A stretch of 64,000 nt of DNA from Ridgeia piscesae (GCA_025642075.2 JAODUO010000183.1:238501-302500); one strand, 5' to 3'. Positions 1 to 12,647 are shown, numbered from the stretch's first letter. The notes: generated by a model not told the origin, from the letters alone. Translations and numbers: made by a program.

Positions 1-1525
1 CCTACACCTACACCTACACCTACACCTACACCTACACCTACACCTACACCTACACCTACACCTACACCTACACCTACACCTACACCTACACCTACACCTA
101 CACCTATACCTATACCTACACTACACCTACACCTACACCTATACTACACCTACACCTACACCTACACCTACACCTACACCTACACCTACATCTACATCTA
201 CACCTACACCTACACCTACACCTACATCTACACCTACACCTACACCTACACCTATAGCTACACCTACACGTACACCTATACCTATACTTACACCTACACC
301 TACATCTACACCTACACCTACACCTACACCTACACCTACACCTACACCTACACCTACACCTACACCTACACCTACACCTACACCTACACCTACACATACA
401 CCTACACCTACACCTACACCTACACCTACACTACACATACACATACACCTACACCTACACCTACACCTACACCTACACCTACACCTACACCTATACCTAC
501 ACCTACACCTACACCTACACGTACACCTACACCTATACTTACACCTACACCTACACCTACATCTACACCTACACCTACACCTACACCTACACCTACACCT
601 ACACCTACACCTATACTTACACCTACACCTCACCTACACCTACACTTACACCTACACCTACACCTACACCTACACCTACACATACACCTACACCTACACC
701 TACACCTACACCTACACCTACACCTACACCTACACCTACACCTACACCTACACCTACACTCTACACTTATACATACACCTACAACTACACCTACACCTAC
801 ACCTACACCTACACCTACACCTACACCTACACCTACACCTACACCTACACTTACACCTACACCTACACCTACACCTACACCTACACCTACACCTACACCT
901 ACACCTACACCTACACCTATACCTATACCTATACCTATGCTTACACATACACCTACACCTACACCTACACCTACACCTACACCTACACCTACACCTACAC
1001 CTACACCTACACCTACACCTACACCTACAATTACACCTATACCTATACCTACACCTACACCTACACCTACACCTAAACCTACACCTACACATACACCTAC
1101 ACCTATACTTACACCTACACCTACACCTACACCTACACCTACACATACACCTACACCTACACCTACACCTACACCTACACCTACACCTACACCTACACCT
1201 ACACCTACACCTACACCTACACCTACACCTACACCTACACCTACACCTACACCTACATCTACATCTACACCTACACCTACACCTATACCTATACCTACAC
1301 CTACACGTACACCTATACCTATACTTACACCTACACCTACACCTACATCTACATCTACATCTACATCTACATCTACATCTACACCTACACCTACACCTAC
1401 ACATACACCTACACCTACACCTACACCTTCACCTACACCTACACCTACACCTACACCTACACCTACACCTACACCTACACCTACACCTACACCTACACCT
1501 ACACCTACACCTATATCTACACCTA
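1..1525. repeat. (CCTACA)n hexanucleotide array
   Basis: Nearly uninterrupted tandem CCTACA (TGTAGG on the other strand) from the first base of the window. Scattered variant units are CCTATA, TCTACA, CATACA, ACTTAC and CGTACA. All apparent reading frames here (PT or RC dipeptides) are products of the 6-bp period and are not genes. The unit resembles a telomeric hexamer but is not a known animal telomere repeat, and the array runs directly into ordinary sequence at ~1530. Confidence 0.95.
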
Positions 1526-1544
1526 CACCTTCATAACAAATACA

Positions 1545-1790
1545 AGTGACCTGGTAGGCGTAAAAGTATTAGCGCAGTAGTCTAAGACATGACTAAGAGA
1601 ACTTAGGTATGAATCCTGTGCTGTTGTGTCAAACTGTTGGCATTTATTTTCACTCTGCATTGCTCCAGTTCGCCGAGTTGTAAGAATGTGTATCTGGCTA
1701 TAGACAGTGGTGGATATTTATGTTACGAATATTTTTCGTACATTAATTGCAGAATCGTTGGGTGTTTGTTTCAAAGAGAAGCTGAGATAG
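1545..1790 (+). repeat. tRNA-derived SINE-like element
   Basis: A box-A-like TAGCGCAGTAG at 1570-1580 and a box-B-like GGTATGAATCC at 1606-1616 are spaced as in a tRNA internal promoter. Between them is a stretch resembling a tRNA anticodon arm. The following 1660-1710 (CAGTTCGCCGAGTTGTAAG, then a TATCTGGCT) resembles the conserved central block of metazoan CORE/Deu-type SINEs. No clear tail or target duplication was identified, so the boundaries are approximate. It could also be a decayed tRNA pseudogene. Confidence 0.45.
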
Positions 1791-2640
1791 TCCTCCTTTG
1801 AACATGTCTGCAGGGAGTAAAGTGTAAGTGCTTTGAGCAATCCTGAGGATTGGATAATGCGACATAGAAGAACTTACCTTTTAATACATACTAATTTGTC
1901 TATTTAGTAAGCAAGTTAGATTCCACATAATGACACCTAGCTTAGGAGCCCATGTCTCTTTACTTGTATATCATAATGGCATAGCCAATGGTATTTTTAG
2001 GATAATTATTTTATAAAATGAGGAGCCACGGTGATAATGATGAAATGTAAAGTTGTTTTAATAAATCATCAAAATAAAAAATACAGTGGTATGTTTATTT
2101 TTGATTTCACAAATGTAATCATGTAGGATATGCATTACATGTCTACCCACTTGGCGATCTAAGTGGTCATGAAGGGTTGTTGCATGGGTCTCAACATATT
2201 TTGCAGTCAACCTCTCACTATTATTTCACACAAAAACATTAAAGCTAATTCAATACCTCATGTGTCTGATGTAATTGTTAATGGAGTGAATCATTTCAGA
2301 AAATTATGTAATAAATGACCACTTTCAATCAATAATTTCATGTACTTAAAACAAAACAGTGTATCATTGTATTTCAGTAACATATATTAACTTATGATTC
2401 AAGAAGAATTTGTTTTTATTTGACCAATACAATAAATTTATGTCAAAACTTACAACATTAAGACAAACTATATGTAAACTGATTGCATAAATGGTATAAT
2501 ATATGACATTGAAATAACAACATAGGGTCAGGAAACTCGACTAAATTAATAATATTAAGGAGTCATCCTTATAAAAAATTACTTTAACAATATCAAGCAC
2601 ATCGCATCACAATGTCGATCAACTCACCCCAACTCGTTTC
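1791..2640. other. AT-rich intergenic stretch, no gene seen
   Basis: No reading frame above background and no recognised repeat. Sequence is AT-rich and unique in appearance. Confidence 0.6.
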
Positions 2641-3200
2641 TGTGTCTAATTCTAGTTAGTGATTGTTGGTATTGATTATATCCAATAGATGGCACCAACG
2701 TTTAACGTAATGTTATCCGATACTGGCGTCACAATCCAACATATCTCTGAGTTTAGGGTCACGGTCACCTTAGGATTACGATCGAAATCGTCATGGCCAC
2801 ATTGTTTTTATCCGCAAGATGGCGCCCGCTTTTAAAGAATTGACATTAAACGCGACAGTTTTCTAGATTATGGATAGGTAGCTGTTCTATGCCATAAGAT
2901 ATACCACCAAGTTTCTCGTTTTATAATCGAAAAAGTCATACTCACATAGCCTTTCTCCGATACATGGGACCAGCATTTAATGTAGTGTTACTGTTATCCG
3001 ATAGGGGTGTCACACTACAACGAACATAACATATAGGATTAGGGTTACAATCCAACATATATATGAGTTTAGGGTTAGGGTTACCGAAGGGTTAGGATCA
3101 GGTTTGAAAAATATGTTCTATGCCCTAAGAAAAACCATGTTACGATCGAATGCGTCCAAACCATATAGATTTTGTCCACAAGACCATCACAGTGATGAAG
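2641..3200 (+). repeat. diverged local tandem repeat (3-4 copies)
   Basis: A phrase built from an ATCGAA...GTC...TATCCGCAAGATGGC-like block followed by TTTAA(C/T)GTA(A/G)TGTTA and TTATCCGATA recurs at about 2685, 2780, 2930 and 3150 with heavy divergence. 'GAGTTTAGGGT' occurs at about 2750 and 3066. The copy near 3066 contains two TTAGGG units. This looks like an old, locally duplicated unit of a few hundred bases. No coding capacity. Confidence 0.4.
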
Positions 3201-3660
3201 ACTGTATCACGGTACAACGCGAACATAACAACTGCTAAAGCCAAACGGAAGCAATGAATGTACACACATTATTCAGAATACATGAATCACGATATTCATC
3301 CAGGTATAAATAAGTTCAAAAAAATCTTTGGAACTCCCTCGATAATTCAATTGTAGTACAAACAATATAATTTCAAAAAGCGTTATACAGATAGACTGTT
3401 GAATAGACCATTTTGCCACATAAATTATATAACTAAATTAAACATTCAGATTGTTTAAAAGTTATAAAGGTGTTTTTTTCTTCAATAACTATCACAATAT
3501 TTTTTTTGATTAATTGTAGTATGGTTATACATGTAAGTAGTGTTGTCGCACCTTCTATTGCACTGTTCAGGTGCTTTATGTATGTAGTTATGCAATCATA
3601 AGGGTAAACATGTTAAGTATTGTACTTCTTTTACCCTGTTGTCAACAATTTGTATTGTAT
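3201..3660. other. intergenic, nothing recognised
   Basis: AT-rich sequence with no open frame or repeat that I can support. Confidence 0.5.
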
Positions 3661-5020
3661 GTATACATGTAGTAGTAGTAGTGTGGAGTAGAGTAGTAGT
3701 AGTGTAGTAGTGTAGTAGTGTGTGCTGTGTAGTTAGCTAGTGTAGCGTAGTAGTGTTAGCTGTTTTGTGTGCACTAGTGTGCTGTGGCTGTGTGCTGGCC
3801 GTATGTGTGTGCTGTGTGTGCTGTGTGTGTAGAGAGTGTGCAGTAGAGGTATGCAGTGTGAGTAGTGTGTGTGCTGATGTAGCTGCGTTGGTTCTGGAGT
3901 GTAGTGTAGCTAGCGTAGCAGTGTAGAGAGCAGTGCTGTTGTGAAGTGCTAAATGCGTTGCTGTGTTAGTGTAGCTAAGCTGCAGTCAGCTGTGTGAGCT
4001 GTGTAGTTGTGGCTGTAGTGCTGTATGTGTGTAGCAGAGTTAGTATGTGATGGTAGAGCAGCAGTAGAAGTTAGTAGTAAGGGTACGCCAGAGAAGTAGT
4101 AGTGCAGCTAGAGTAGTCAGAGCAGCAGTAGTAGCAGCAGCAGTAGTAGTGTAGTAGTAGTAGTAATAGTAGAAGTAGTAGTATAAGTCAGTAGTCGGTA
4201 GTGAGATGTAGTAGAAGAGAGTAGATATAGCAGCCAATAATGTAGCAGAGTAGTAGAGTTGTGTTGCTAGTGTGTAGTTGAGTTGTAGTCAGTATAGAGA
4301 ACGTGCTGTTAAGTAGTGTGGTTGCTAGCAGAGAGTAGAAGTAGTAGCTAGTGTGTGTTAGTCATTAGTGTAGTAGAGTGTGTATGGTAGTGTGTATGTG
4401 CTGTCATTTCAGCAGTAGTATAGTAGTAGTAGCTAGTGTAGTAGTAGTTGTGTGCTGTGTGTAGTAGTGTTAGTCGTGTGTGCTAGTAGTCAGTATTTGT
4501 GTAGTTGTGTGTTGCTAGCTTGCTGTTGCTGGTAGTGCAGAGTAGTGGTAGTGTATGTTGTTGTGTTGGTTATGTTGCTGCTAGAGTGTTGTAGTTGTTG
4601 TTGATAATGGTGTTCACGTGAGAGAGATCAGCGTTAGTGTAGTAGTAGTGCGCAAAGGGTTTGTGTGCTGGTGTTGTAGATTTGCGTAGTGTAGTTATGT
4701 GTGTGGTGTTGTATGTTAGTGCATAAAGTATGTAGCAAGGTGTAGTGTGTGTGTAGTGTTGTAGTGGCAATCGGTTAGTAGTATGTGTGGTAGCGTAGCA
4801 GTCAGTGAGTAGTGCGCATGTGTCTGTAGCAGTAGCAGCGAGTCAGCTAGGTAGCAGAGCGTGCACAGTCAGTGTGATAGCGTCAGCTCGTATGCAGCGC
4901 GTAGCAGAGTCATGTGCAGCGTCGTAGCAGTGCAGTCAGTAGCGTCAGAGTTAAGTAGTCAGTATGTCAGCTGCGTGCAGCTGTTGTTGTAGTTAGTTGT
5001 AGTGTAGTGCTAGCTGCAGT
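3661..5020 (+). repeat. degenerate GT/TAG-rich low-complexity block
   Basis: Built almost entirely of GTAGTA, GTGTAGT, GTGCTGT, GCTAGTG and TGTGTG words, with C scarce over much of the block on this strand. It grades into the pure (TAG)n tract at its right edge, which suggests a long trinucleotide array decayed by slippage and point changes. Some of the disorder may come from long-read consensus error. Confidence 0.7.
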
Positions 5021-5097
5021 AGTAGTAGTAGTAGTAGTGAATAGTAGCAGTAGTACGAGTATGGTGGTAGTAGTATAGTAGTAGTAGTAGAGTAGTC

Positions 5098-5128
<31 letters not shown>

Positions 5129-5197
5129 CAGTAGTAGTAAAGTAGTAGTAGTAGTAGTAGTAGTAGTAATAGTAGTAGTAGTAGTAGTAGTAGTAGC

Positions 5198-5261
<64 letters not shown>

Positions 5262-5291
5262 ATAGTAGAAGTAGTAGTATAAGTAGTAGTG

Positions 5292-5330
<39 letters not shown>

Positions 5331-5351
5331 ATAGTAGTAGTAGTAGTAGTG

Positions 5352-5434
<83 letters not shown>

Positions 5435-5452
5435 TGTTGTTGTTGTTGTTGA
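5021..5452 (+). repeat. (TAG)n trinucleotide microsatellite
   Basis: Long (AGT)n tract with single-base interruptions, ending in (TTG)n at ~5432-5450. The poly-Y and poly-V frames across it are artefacts of the period. Confidence 0.95.
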
Positions 5453-5709
5453 AATAAATATATTTCAATTTAAAAAGGCGGTTGGAACATCAGCACACGT
5501 ACGGGAAGACACAGTTAACTGTGGATCGAGACGTGTTTGCACATCCAAGAGATTGGGTGACCCCGGTGACCCCGGTGACCCCTGACCGCTCCCTTCTGCT
5601 TCTAGAACATTTTATTGTCAAAATATGTGATATTCAGACATTGTCTAGCAAGTTTACTGACAGTTCGCATCTGTATTGTTGTGTTTCATCCTGGTTTATG
5701 TTTCCCTTA
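5453..5709. other. intergenic with a short 9-bp tandem
   Basis: Contains three copies of GGTGACCCC near 5557-5583. No gene recognised. Confidence 0.5.
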
Positions 5710-6060
5710 TCACTGATACTTTAGCACTGGGACACTGGTGACGATGGCTGTCACATCAAATGATGCCATGTTATTTGGTGGTACTTCCAACTGGTCGATT
5801 TCCTTTACAAATTGTGTGCTGTTTTTCCCAAAATGCTCAGTTCTTCCGACAAGTGGGCTTAGAAACGTGGCTAAACACTTGGCAGTCCTATATGTTACAC
5901 TGCCTGTACCTGACACTGGTGGTTTTACTGATATGTTGTCTTTGTCGATCTTCGGCAAACCATAGGATGTAGGCACTGCTTATGGTGTAGGGTAGATCTT
6001 GTAGTATTTAGGGCATCTAATATCGACTTTTTCTTCTTCTACTGTTATTGGTTTAACTAG
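5710..6060 (-). pseudogene. Penelope-like element reverse transcriptase remnant
   Basis: Read on the minus strand, 5976 down to 5710 encodes an 88-residue stretch with the N-terminal RT signatures of Penelope-like elements: YGLPKIDKD, a degenerate PPVSGTGS in place of the usual RPIVSS-G-S, SPLVGRTEHFGKNS, and ASFDVTAIVTSVP at the position of catalytic motif A. One in-frame TAA separates it from about 20 further PLE-like residues (ending KYYKIYPTP) up to ~6060. The frame stops immediately after motif A, so the YxDD box and the GIY-YIG endonuclease are missing. It is a truncated, dead fragment. The family call rests on recognised RT motifs. The open frame further upstream (to 6282) has no similarity I recognise. 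Confidence 0.75.
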
Positions 6061-7160
6061 TTTGCCTTTATACACCCTTTTAAAGAGAAACATTGGACAA
6101 TAATTCCCGCCGGTCATGCTCCAGCTTATGTCACGTGACGTAAGTCGTATGCCGCGACCGTCACATTCAGTCCTGCTGAAGAAAGCCGTGAGAGACAGCT
6201 GACATTTACGGATAAACAGAAAAACAGTTTCTTGAGAGGTAAAACATTTTCTAATTAATGTTGAACCAAGAAACCGGATCATTACATTAAATTAATATGA
6301 TATTTGTTATCAAAACGCAATATATCCATGTCATTATTCTACACAAATGACACAATCTGATGCTAATGTACACACGTTGTAACTAAACAAATTTCTTACC
6401 AATACAAATTGATATAGTATACAAAATATTAATTAATTAAGACAAGTTACAATGTTAATGGAGAAAAAAAAACGATTTGAACATGGGGATCTATATTGTT
6501 ATCTTGAATAATTTTCACGGGATCACGTAAAATGTATTTAATTTATGTAGCAGATAATTGGAAAACAAAGTAATATTTTAACGTTGACAAGAAACGATGT
6601 TACAGATAATTAATACGTTTTAAAGTAACATTAATTGAAGTGATATCTGACTTCTTACTAGAAATCCAAATTAAAAACAAAAACAAGATTGTATTCATAG
6701 TTATTCACACATTTTGAGTAATTATCAATCCGCAATGAACTACATAATTAGTAATTTAAACAAAATATAAACTACTAAGTCTAAATACATTAGCTGTTGA
6801 TAACGCTGCAGGTATCCATTCCGCATTGCAACGCCCAAATCCGTGGTAAGTACATTTTGCAGTGTTATTCTTCCACTAATATTATAAACCATACTCGATG
6901 TAATGACTCCTTAAATAAACAAATACATGACTGACATACTTATGTTAATTGTAAACGGGGCACGCTTGAATAACACCGTTAACTTAACCAATGAAAATAA
7001 GGCAACATTATTGTTTGATTATTCAATACTAACTTTGCTTTCCGTAACGTTGTAAGCATATGCGTAGCAGCATAGAATCGGTGTACTGTCGTCCCAGCAA
7101 CGGATTACGAACAGCAAGTTAAACATATTTATTTTATTTTAAAAAAACATTGTTTTTATC
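6061..7160. other. AT-rich intergenic region
   Basis: No recognisable gene. It ends at the left terminus of the ISL2EU-type transposon. Confidence 0.6.
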
Positions 7161-7251
7161 TCGACAACCTGTATTGCTGGTTTTTATGTGACGTCAGCAC
7201 ACGTTTTCGCGCAATGACTTATGGGATGCACCGCCATCTTTCTTCCCTAGC
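7161..7251 (+). promoter_or_regulatory. left terminal inverted repeat with promoter-like motifs
   Basis: About 91 bp ending 6 bp before the THAP start codon at 7258. It contains a complete CRE palindrome (TGACGTCA) and CGCCATCTT, a YY1-type element common in core promoters. The same two motifs occur in mirrored order at the other end, so each end probably drives one of the two genes. Confidence 0.65.
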
Positions 7252-7257
7252 TTAACG

Positions 7258-7477
7258 ATGCCAATTTGTGGAGTGATCGGCTGCGCGAATGGGCCAGGAA
7301 AATCAAAATTAGACAATATATCGTTCCACAAAACACCAAAGGTTATATGTAACCAAGGTGAAGAAACTCACGAGCTAAGCTGTGAACGACGGCGATTATG
7401 GAAGTCGGCCATCCGACGGCAAGACATAGGGACCGAAGCGAAAAGAACGTTGGTGTGCTCCAGGCATTTCGTGAATG
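7258..7477 (+). pseudogene. ISL2EU transposase, exon 1 (THAP zinc finger)
   Basis: ATG at 7258 opens a 73-codon exon encoding a THAP-type C2CH zinc finger. The ligands are Cys4, Cys9, Cys67 and His70, with the family's FH-x-x-P-K motif at 23-28 and a core Trp48. THAP domains bind the transposon termini. The frame leaves the domain at a GT donor (7478), phase 1. The next exon begins at 7962 after a T-rich tract and AG, and completes a Gly codon. The joined protein then reads through the DPSWLPTLHLG stretch that follows THAP in this transposase family. Intron 7478-7961 holds nothing recognisable. Confidence 0.8.
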
Positions 7478-7961
7478 GTTTGTACACATTTTTGTCGTCC
7501 CCATTTTATTATAAATTGGTATAACAAATAGTTTATTTCCAAAATGTAATACATTTTATATCTAAGTGTAGATGTGAAGGTGATCTTTTTCCTGACCCAA
7601 ACATGAAAACGAGTAACAACCACCAGACTAGACTCGTGTCTAAGGCTAAGGCGTCTAACGTCTAAGGCTAAGCCTAAGGTGGGGATCTGATTACCGTCCA
7701 CGGTCACGCTATCGTTGTATGCATAAGCCCATATAAAATGTGCTTACTTGCAAGATTTTAATCGTTCATGTTAATTATGGGATGTTCATTGATCTTAACT
7801 GGATCTAATAATTATAAATATTTTTGATACCAAAATTAGTCGTAGATAAACTTAAGCCTGTTTGATCTGACATAGATTTTTCATAAACAAACTTGTAGCA
7901 GCATACCACTCTTTACCAGTTACTCAGTTAAGTAGAGACTAATAATACTTTTATGTTTTAG

Positions 7962-8477
7962 GAACGAAAGCATACCTCCATGCAAAGACCGACCCGTCAT
8001 GGCTACCGACACTACACCTGGGCTACGACAAGATGTCTGCACCGACCGGTGAACGACATGCGAGGTCTGCCCAGCGCGGACAGAAGAGGAAGATTGCGGA
8101 CGCTGTATCATCATTGTTGACGCTAGGAACGACACTCTACCTGATGACTGCCCAGTGGATTTGGAACAACAGAACCGAAGCCGGTCGCAGTCTCCAATTT
8201 CTGAGGCAGTGGTGACTGAGAACATGGCAGCCAAGGCATCAGACGCTGTGGTGCAGACTGTTTTGTCGTGTGATGACATTGCTAGCATAGAGGCTGACAA
8301 TAGAGCGAGACTGTTACAGGCTGGACCAACCACTTGTTCTGTGTATGATAGAGAATGGTATGCAAATGATCCCGAGACAGTGCCTTTCTACACTAGTGTG
8401 CCATCCCTAGCAGTACTCGACATTGTTTACGATCGAATTAAATTCCATTTGTCAGAATCAATGAAACTGTCACAATA
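7962..8477 (+). pseudogene. ISL2EU transposase, exon 2 part A (THAP tail and HTH region)
   Basis: Acceptor AG at 7960-7961. The first frame encodes the THAP C-terminal segment and a basic stretch (GQKRKIAD). It must shift frame between about 8100 and 8155 to follow the downstream frame, which carries an acidic region and then VPFYTSVPSLAVLDIVYDRI, matching the Y-T-G-L-P-S helix-turn-helix start that precedes the DDE_Tnp_4 domain. At 8475-8477 the coding sequence is cut by LINE A. The last codon before the cut is CAA, and the interrupted TAC codon is completed at 18074-18076. One frameshift and the insertion make it a pseudogene. Confidence 0.75.
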
Positions 8478-10021
8478 GCATTTATAAAGAAGCACTTAAT
8501 CAAGCTACAGCTGAAATTAGAAATTCAAAGAGAAGCTACGAACAAAAAATTGCTTTTAATATAAAACATGACAGCAAGAGTTTTTATGCGTATGTTCGAA
8601 GTAAACAGAAAGTTCAGGATAAGGTCGGTCCTCTAGAAGGTAGTGATGGAAACATAATAACAGAGGGATTCTTAATGGCAGAAAACCTAAATGAGTACTT
8701 TAGTTCGGTGTTTACCAGGGAAGATATTAGTATATTACCAGTACTTGAGACTAAGTTCGAAGGGAGAGAGTTTGACTATTTAGGACAACTAATTGTAACC
8801 CCAACAATGGTAGCTATGAAAATAAGAGATATGAAAGATAATAAATCACCTGGAGTGGATGGGATTCCTCCCAAATTACTATTGGAAATTGTAGAACAAA
8901 TCAACATACCGCTTGCAACAGTGTTCAATTTGTCATTAGAGGAGGGAATCGTTCCGTTAGAATGGAAAGAAGCGAACATTATACCATTACTTAAAAAAGG
9001 TTCGAGAAACAAGTCAGAGAACTATAGACCAGTGAGTTTAACATCAGTGATTTGCAAACTAATAGAAAGACTAATTAAAGATCACATGGTTGATTTTCTT
9101 GTTAAAAATAAATTGATAAACCCATCTCAACATGGGTTTTTAAAAGCGAGGTCATGCTTAACAAATATGTTATGTTTTTTGGAAGATGTCACAAAGTGGG
9201 TAGATGAGGGATCACCAGTAGATATAATCTATTTGGATTTTAAAAAAGCCTTTGACAAAGTGCCACACCAAAGACTACTACTTAAACTAAAGGCTCATGG
9301 CATAGGAAATGGAATGATCAACTGGATAAAAAATGGCTTATTGATAGAAGACAAAGAGTAGTAGTTGATGGGGAGGTTTCAAACTGGAAATCGGTTTTGA
9401 GTGGAGTACCGCAGGGATCAGTACTGGAACCTATTTTATTCTTAATATATATCAATGATTTGGATGATGACATAACAAGCAAGGTGTTGAATTTTGGCGG
9501 ACGACACAAAAGTGTTTAGGAAAATTAAAAGTGATGCAGAAAAGACAGCATTTACAAGATGATCTTAATAAGTTGATAGAATGGTCTGAGAAGTGGCAAA
9601 TGCTTTTTAAATTTTTTGGAAAGTGTAAGTGCCTCCACACAGGACATGGGAATGAAGATGCAAAATATACAATGGGTGGTACTGTACTAAATACTCCCTT
9701 TAAAAAGGAAAAGGACTTAGGGTTAACTATTAGTGCTGACATGAAGGTATCGGGAACAGTGTGGAATTGCAGCAGCGAAGGGAAACCAAATTCTTGGTTT
9801 AAATTTAAGGCGAAATATAGTGTACAAAGAAAAAAAACCCAATAATACCGCTGTATAAAACAATAGTTAGACCTCCCCTTAGAATTTGTATACAAGCATG
9901 GGGGCCCAATATCGAAAGAAGGATATTGATATGCTAAAAAGAGTACAAAGGAGAACAACCAAAATGATAAAAAACTCGGGAATATTAGTTATGAAATGCG
10001 TCTAAAAGAATGGGTTTAAAG
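8478..10021 (+). pseudogene. LINE A reverse transcriptase, 5'-truncated, broken
   Basis: Encodes the linker and RT domain of a non-LTR retrotransposon. The longest intact frame (8675-9361) contains KDNKSPGVDGIPPKLL, ENYRPVSLTSVICKLIE and motif A in IYLDFKKAFDKVPHQ. A frameshift near 9345 precedes motif B (SGVPQGSVL-type, here GVPQGSVLEP) and motif C (the FADDT region at ~9490, shifted by one base). The C-terminal part continues at 9531-9845 (KCLHTGHGNEDAKYTMGGT) and to ~10000. Several frameshifts and truncation make it non-functional. The family resembles proteins usually annotated as jockey-like or CR1-like pol. I do not assign a clade firmly. Confidence 0.85.
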
Positions 10022-10601
10022 CTGCTCCCCCCACTCATTCGCGTAAAAATCGTTTGTTTCCTAGTGATTTTTAGTAATTTCCAAACAGCGGAATCACATA
10101 CTCCCTAATGATTGTTTTGTTGGTTTATGCATACATGTTATTTTTTTTTCTGAAATTAATAAAATAAATAAGAACTATTTCGATTTTCGTTTCGAAGAAC
10201 CCGGGTTCGAAACTCTGAGAAACGTAACTAGGGAAAATTTGGAGATTTGAGCGGAATACGCTTTAGTCTTCACGCGAACGAGATTTGGGGGGCGAGATTG
10301 ACCTTCATCCTGTCGAGTTGTTTACGTTTAGGAACAGCGAGTTTAGGCACAAACATGATTTTTATATCCCCCCGGCAAATTAAAGCAGACAAAGACAGCA
10401 TCGACGCATGATTGGGAAAGAATATGGAACCAAGCAGTGAATAGCATGACTTCGGAACAGTGACAGTCACAGTGCCCGGCTTTGCAAGCTACGGACACCG
10501 TGCCCGTGGGCCGGCGAACTGGCACTGACTACACAGTCAACATGCAGCGTTCCACAGATGTTCTTCCAGATAGGTTAGTAATTACGAATTGCTCAGCTAT
10601 A

Positions 10602-10604
<3 letters not shown>

Positions 10605-10647
<43 letters not shown>
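10605..10647. repeat. (AT)n microsatellite
   Basis: Pure AT dinucleotide tract. Confidence 0.95.
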
Positions 10648-10649
<2 letters not shown>

Positions 10650-11813
10650 GGGCGAAATAATTATACGTCATTGATTTTTCCTGTTGTTTTTTTTAAAATT
10701 TTTATGTTATTGTTTACCTTCAACCTTAGCGCTTTTCAGCCAATGCCATGGTACGACAAAATACCAAGTCCAAGGTATGGCTATGCTACGAGTATGATTA
10801 CGCCAGGCATAGACTATGGCCTATACTTAGATAACTACGACAGTCGGTGATTGATTATAATACTGTAACTATGTAATGTTTATGTCACATATGGTATGAA
10901 ACAGGTTTATAATATAAATGCATTATAAGTGATCCGTAACAGTTGCACTTAGGCCTTCGTTATACTTATTCATAATGACAATATTATAATATTATAGTTA
11001 TAATTTTTAATATATTAAGCAATGATGATAATGTGATCGTTCATAACATTGAAATTTTTTTCAAGTACATTAAAATTCAAATGTGTCACATTTTCAGAAC
11101 TTGAGGTATCATCACCATAGGGCATGCGGAAAAGCTCATCACCTCAGGTAAATGAGTGTTGAAATTTTTAAAAACATTAATTTACTCTCTCAACAAACCT
11201 TTTATAAAAATTGTACAGATGTATGTCATTTGTGAATCCAAGGGGCCCTTTGGGGCCCCTGTGGATGTGCCCCCCACATTGTAGGAATTTGGTATGCCTG
11301 CAAACTTTTTATAATAGGTCAATGCTAATTCCCTTCAATATTGTTTGAAATATGACCCAGTTTAAGTGATAATAATAAGTTGTGGCATTTTCCGATATCA
11401 CCACTCCAGATGAGACAGTGGAAAGCTGAAGCTATGCGGTATCAATAAAAATGTAGACTACCCCAATTTGGTTCAAAGGCCAGTAGAGGTTTTTGTGCCC
11501 TCAAGACGATTTCTGAATCTGACCCTCTTGTGATATTTTATTTGTCTGTATTAATGGGTGGGTGTACTTGTTAAATTGTATTTTAAAGTAAAGACATCAT
11601 AAAGAAAAAACTTTTTACCAAAACTATTTCATGAAATTGACTCAAAAAAATTGGCAAGCCCCAATAAAGTATAACTACAGGTACAATCACTGCACTTGAT
11701 ATAATGAAATTTATTTCATCAGATAACAAGAAAAGCAGTTTAAAAAAAATTGAAAACGTGTTAGGAAAATTTAAAAAAGAGTTATTTTTATAAATATTCA
11801 TATCAGCATCCAG

Positions 11814-12602
11814 CTGAGATGGAGTAATCTACTCGTGTACTCTCCCGATACTTTTTTGGGGTACTCGTACTCGAGTACAAAGGGAAAGTAATCGTCCTCA
11901 GTGATTCCCAAATTTTGTACTCACGTTCTTCTCACGTTTATTTTTTTATATGAACGGTTGCGGAAAATATATTAGACAGAAAAAAATGGCAATATTAGAA
12001 GTAATCTAATAAATGTAATAATAATCAAGGTATTCAAAATTTTTAGTCAGATTTCTCTAATTAATACCTTCTCTTCCCAGAGAAGCCACATCACATACAA
12101 GTTAAATTGTGACAGTCCCTGGGAAGCACTGCGGAGGGGGAATAAGCATCCCCTAACATCTTGCTTTGTAATTTTAGAAGCCAGGCCACAGCCCCACCTG
12201 CCTTGTTTGCTCTGTCAGTATGGTGTGAATGACTGGTCATATTTCCAACATCCAGAAGCCTGACTGGGTCTGGGCGGTTAGCTGCTAAATCCCTGTCTAT
12301 TATGTTCAATTAAGTGCAAACTGTAAACCTGCCTAAATCCACCGACCGACCGACCGACCGCCCCGCCCCGCCCCGCCCCGCCCCGCCCCGCCCCGCCCCG
12401 CCCCGCCCCGCCCCGCCCCGCCCCGACCCGCCCCGCCCCAACCCCCCGCCCCGCCCCGCCCCGCCCCGCCCCGCCCCGCCCCGGCCCGCCCCGCCCCGCC
12501 CCGCCCCGCCCCGGCCCGCCCCGCCCCGCCCCGACCCCCCCAAGAGCCCCAGCCCCAGCCCCAAAACCCCCCAGCCCCAGCCCCAGCCCCAGCCCCAGCC
12601 CC

Positions 12603-12647
<45 letters not shown>

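Noticed and set aside
3066..3100. Interstitial telomere (TTAGGG)
   Set aside because: Only two consecutive TTAGGG units plus scattered near-matches, too short to call.
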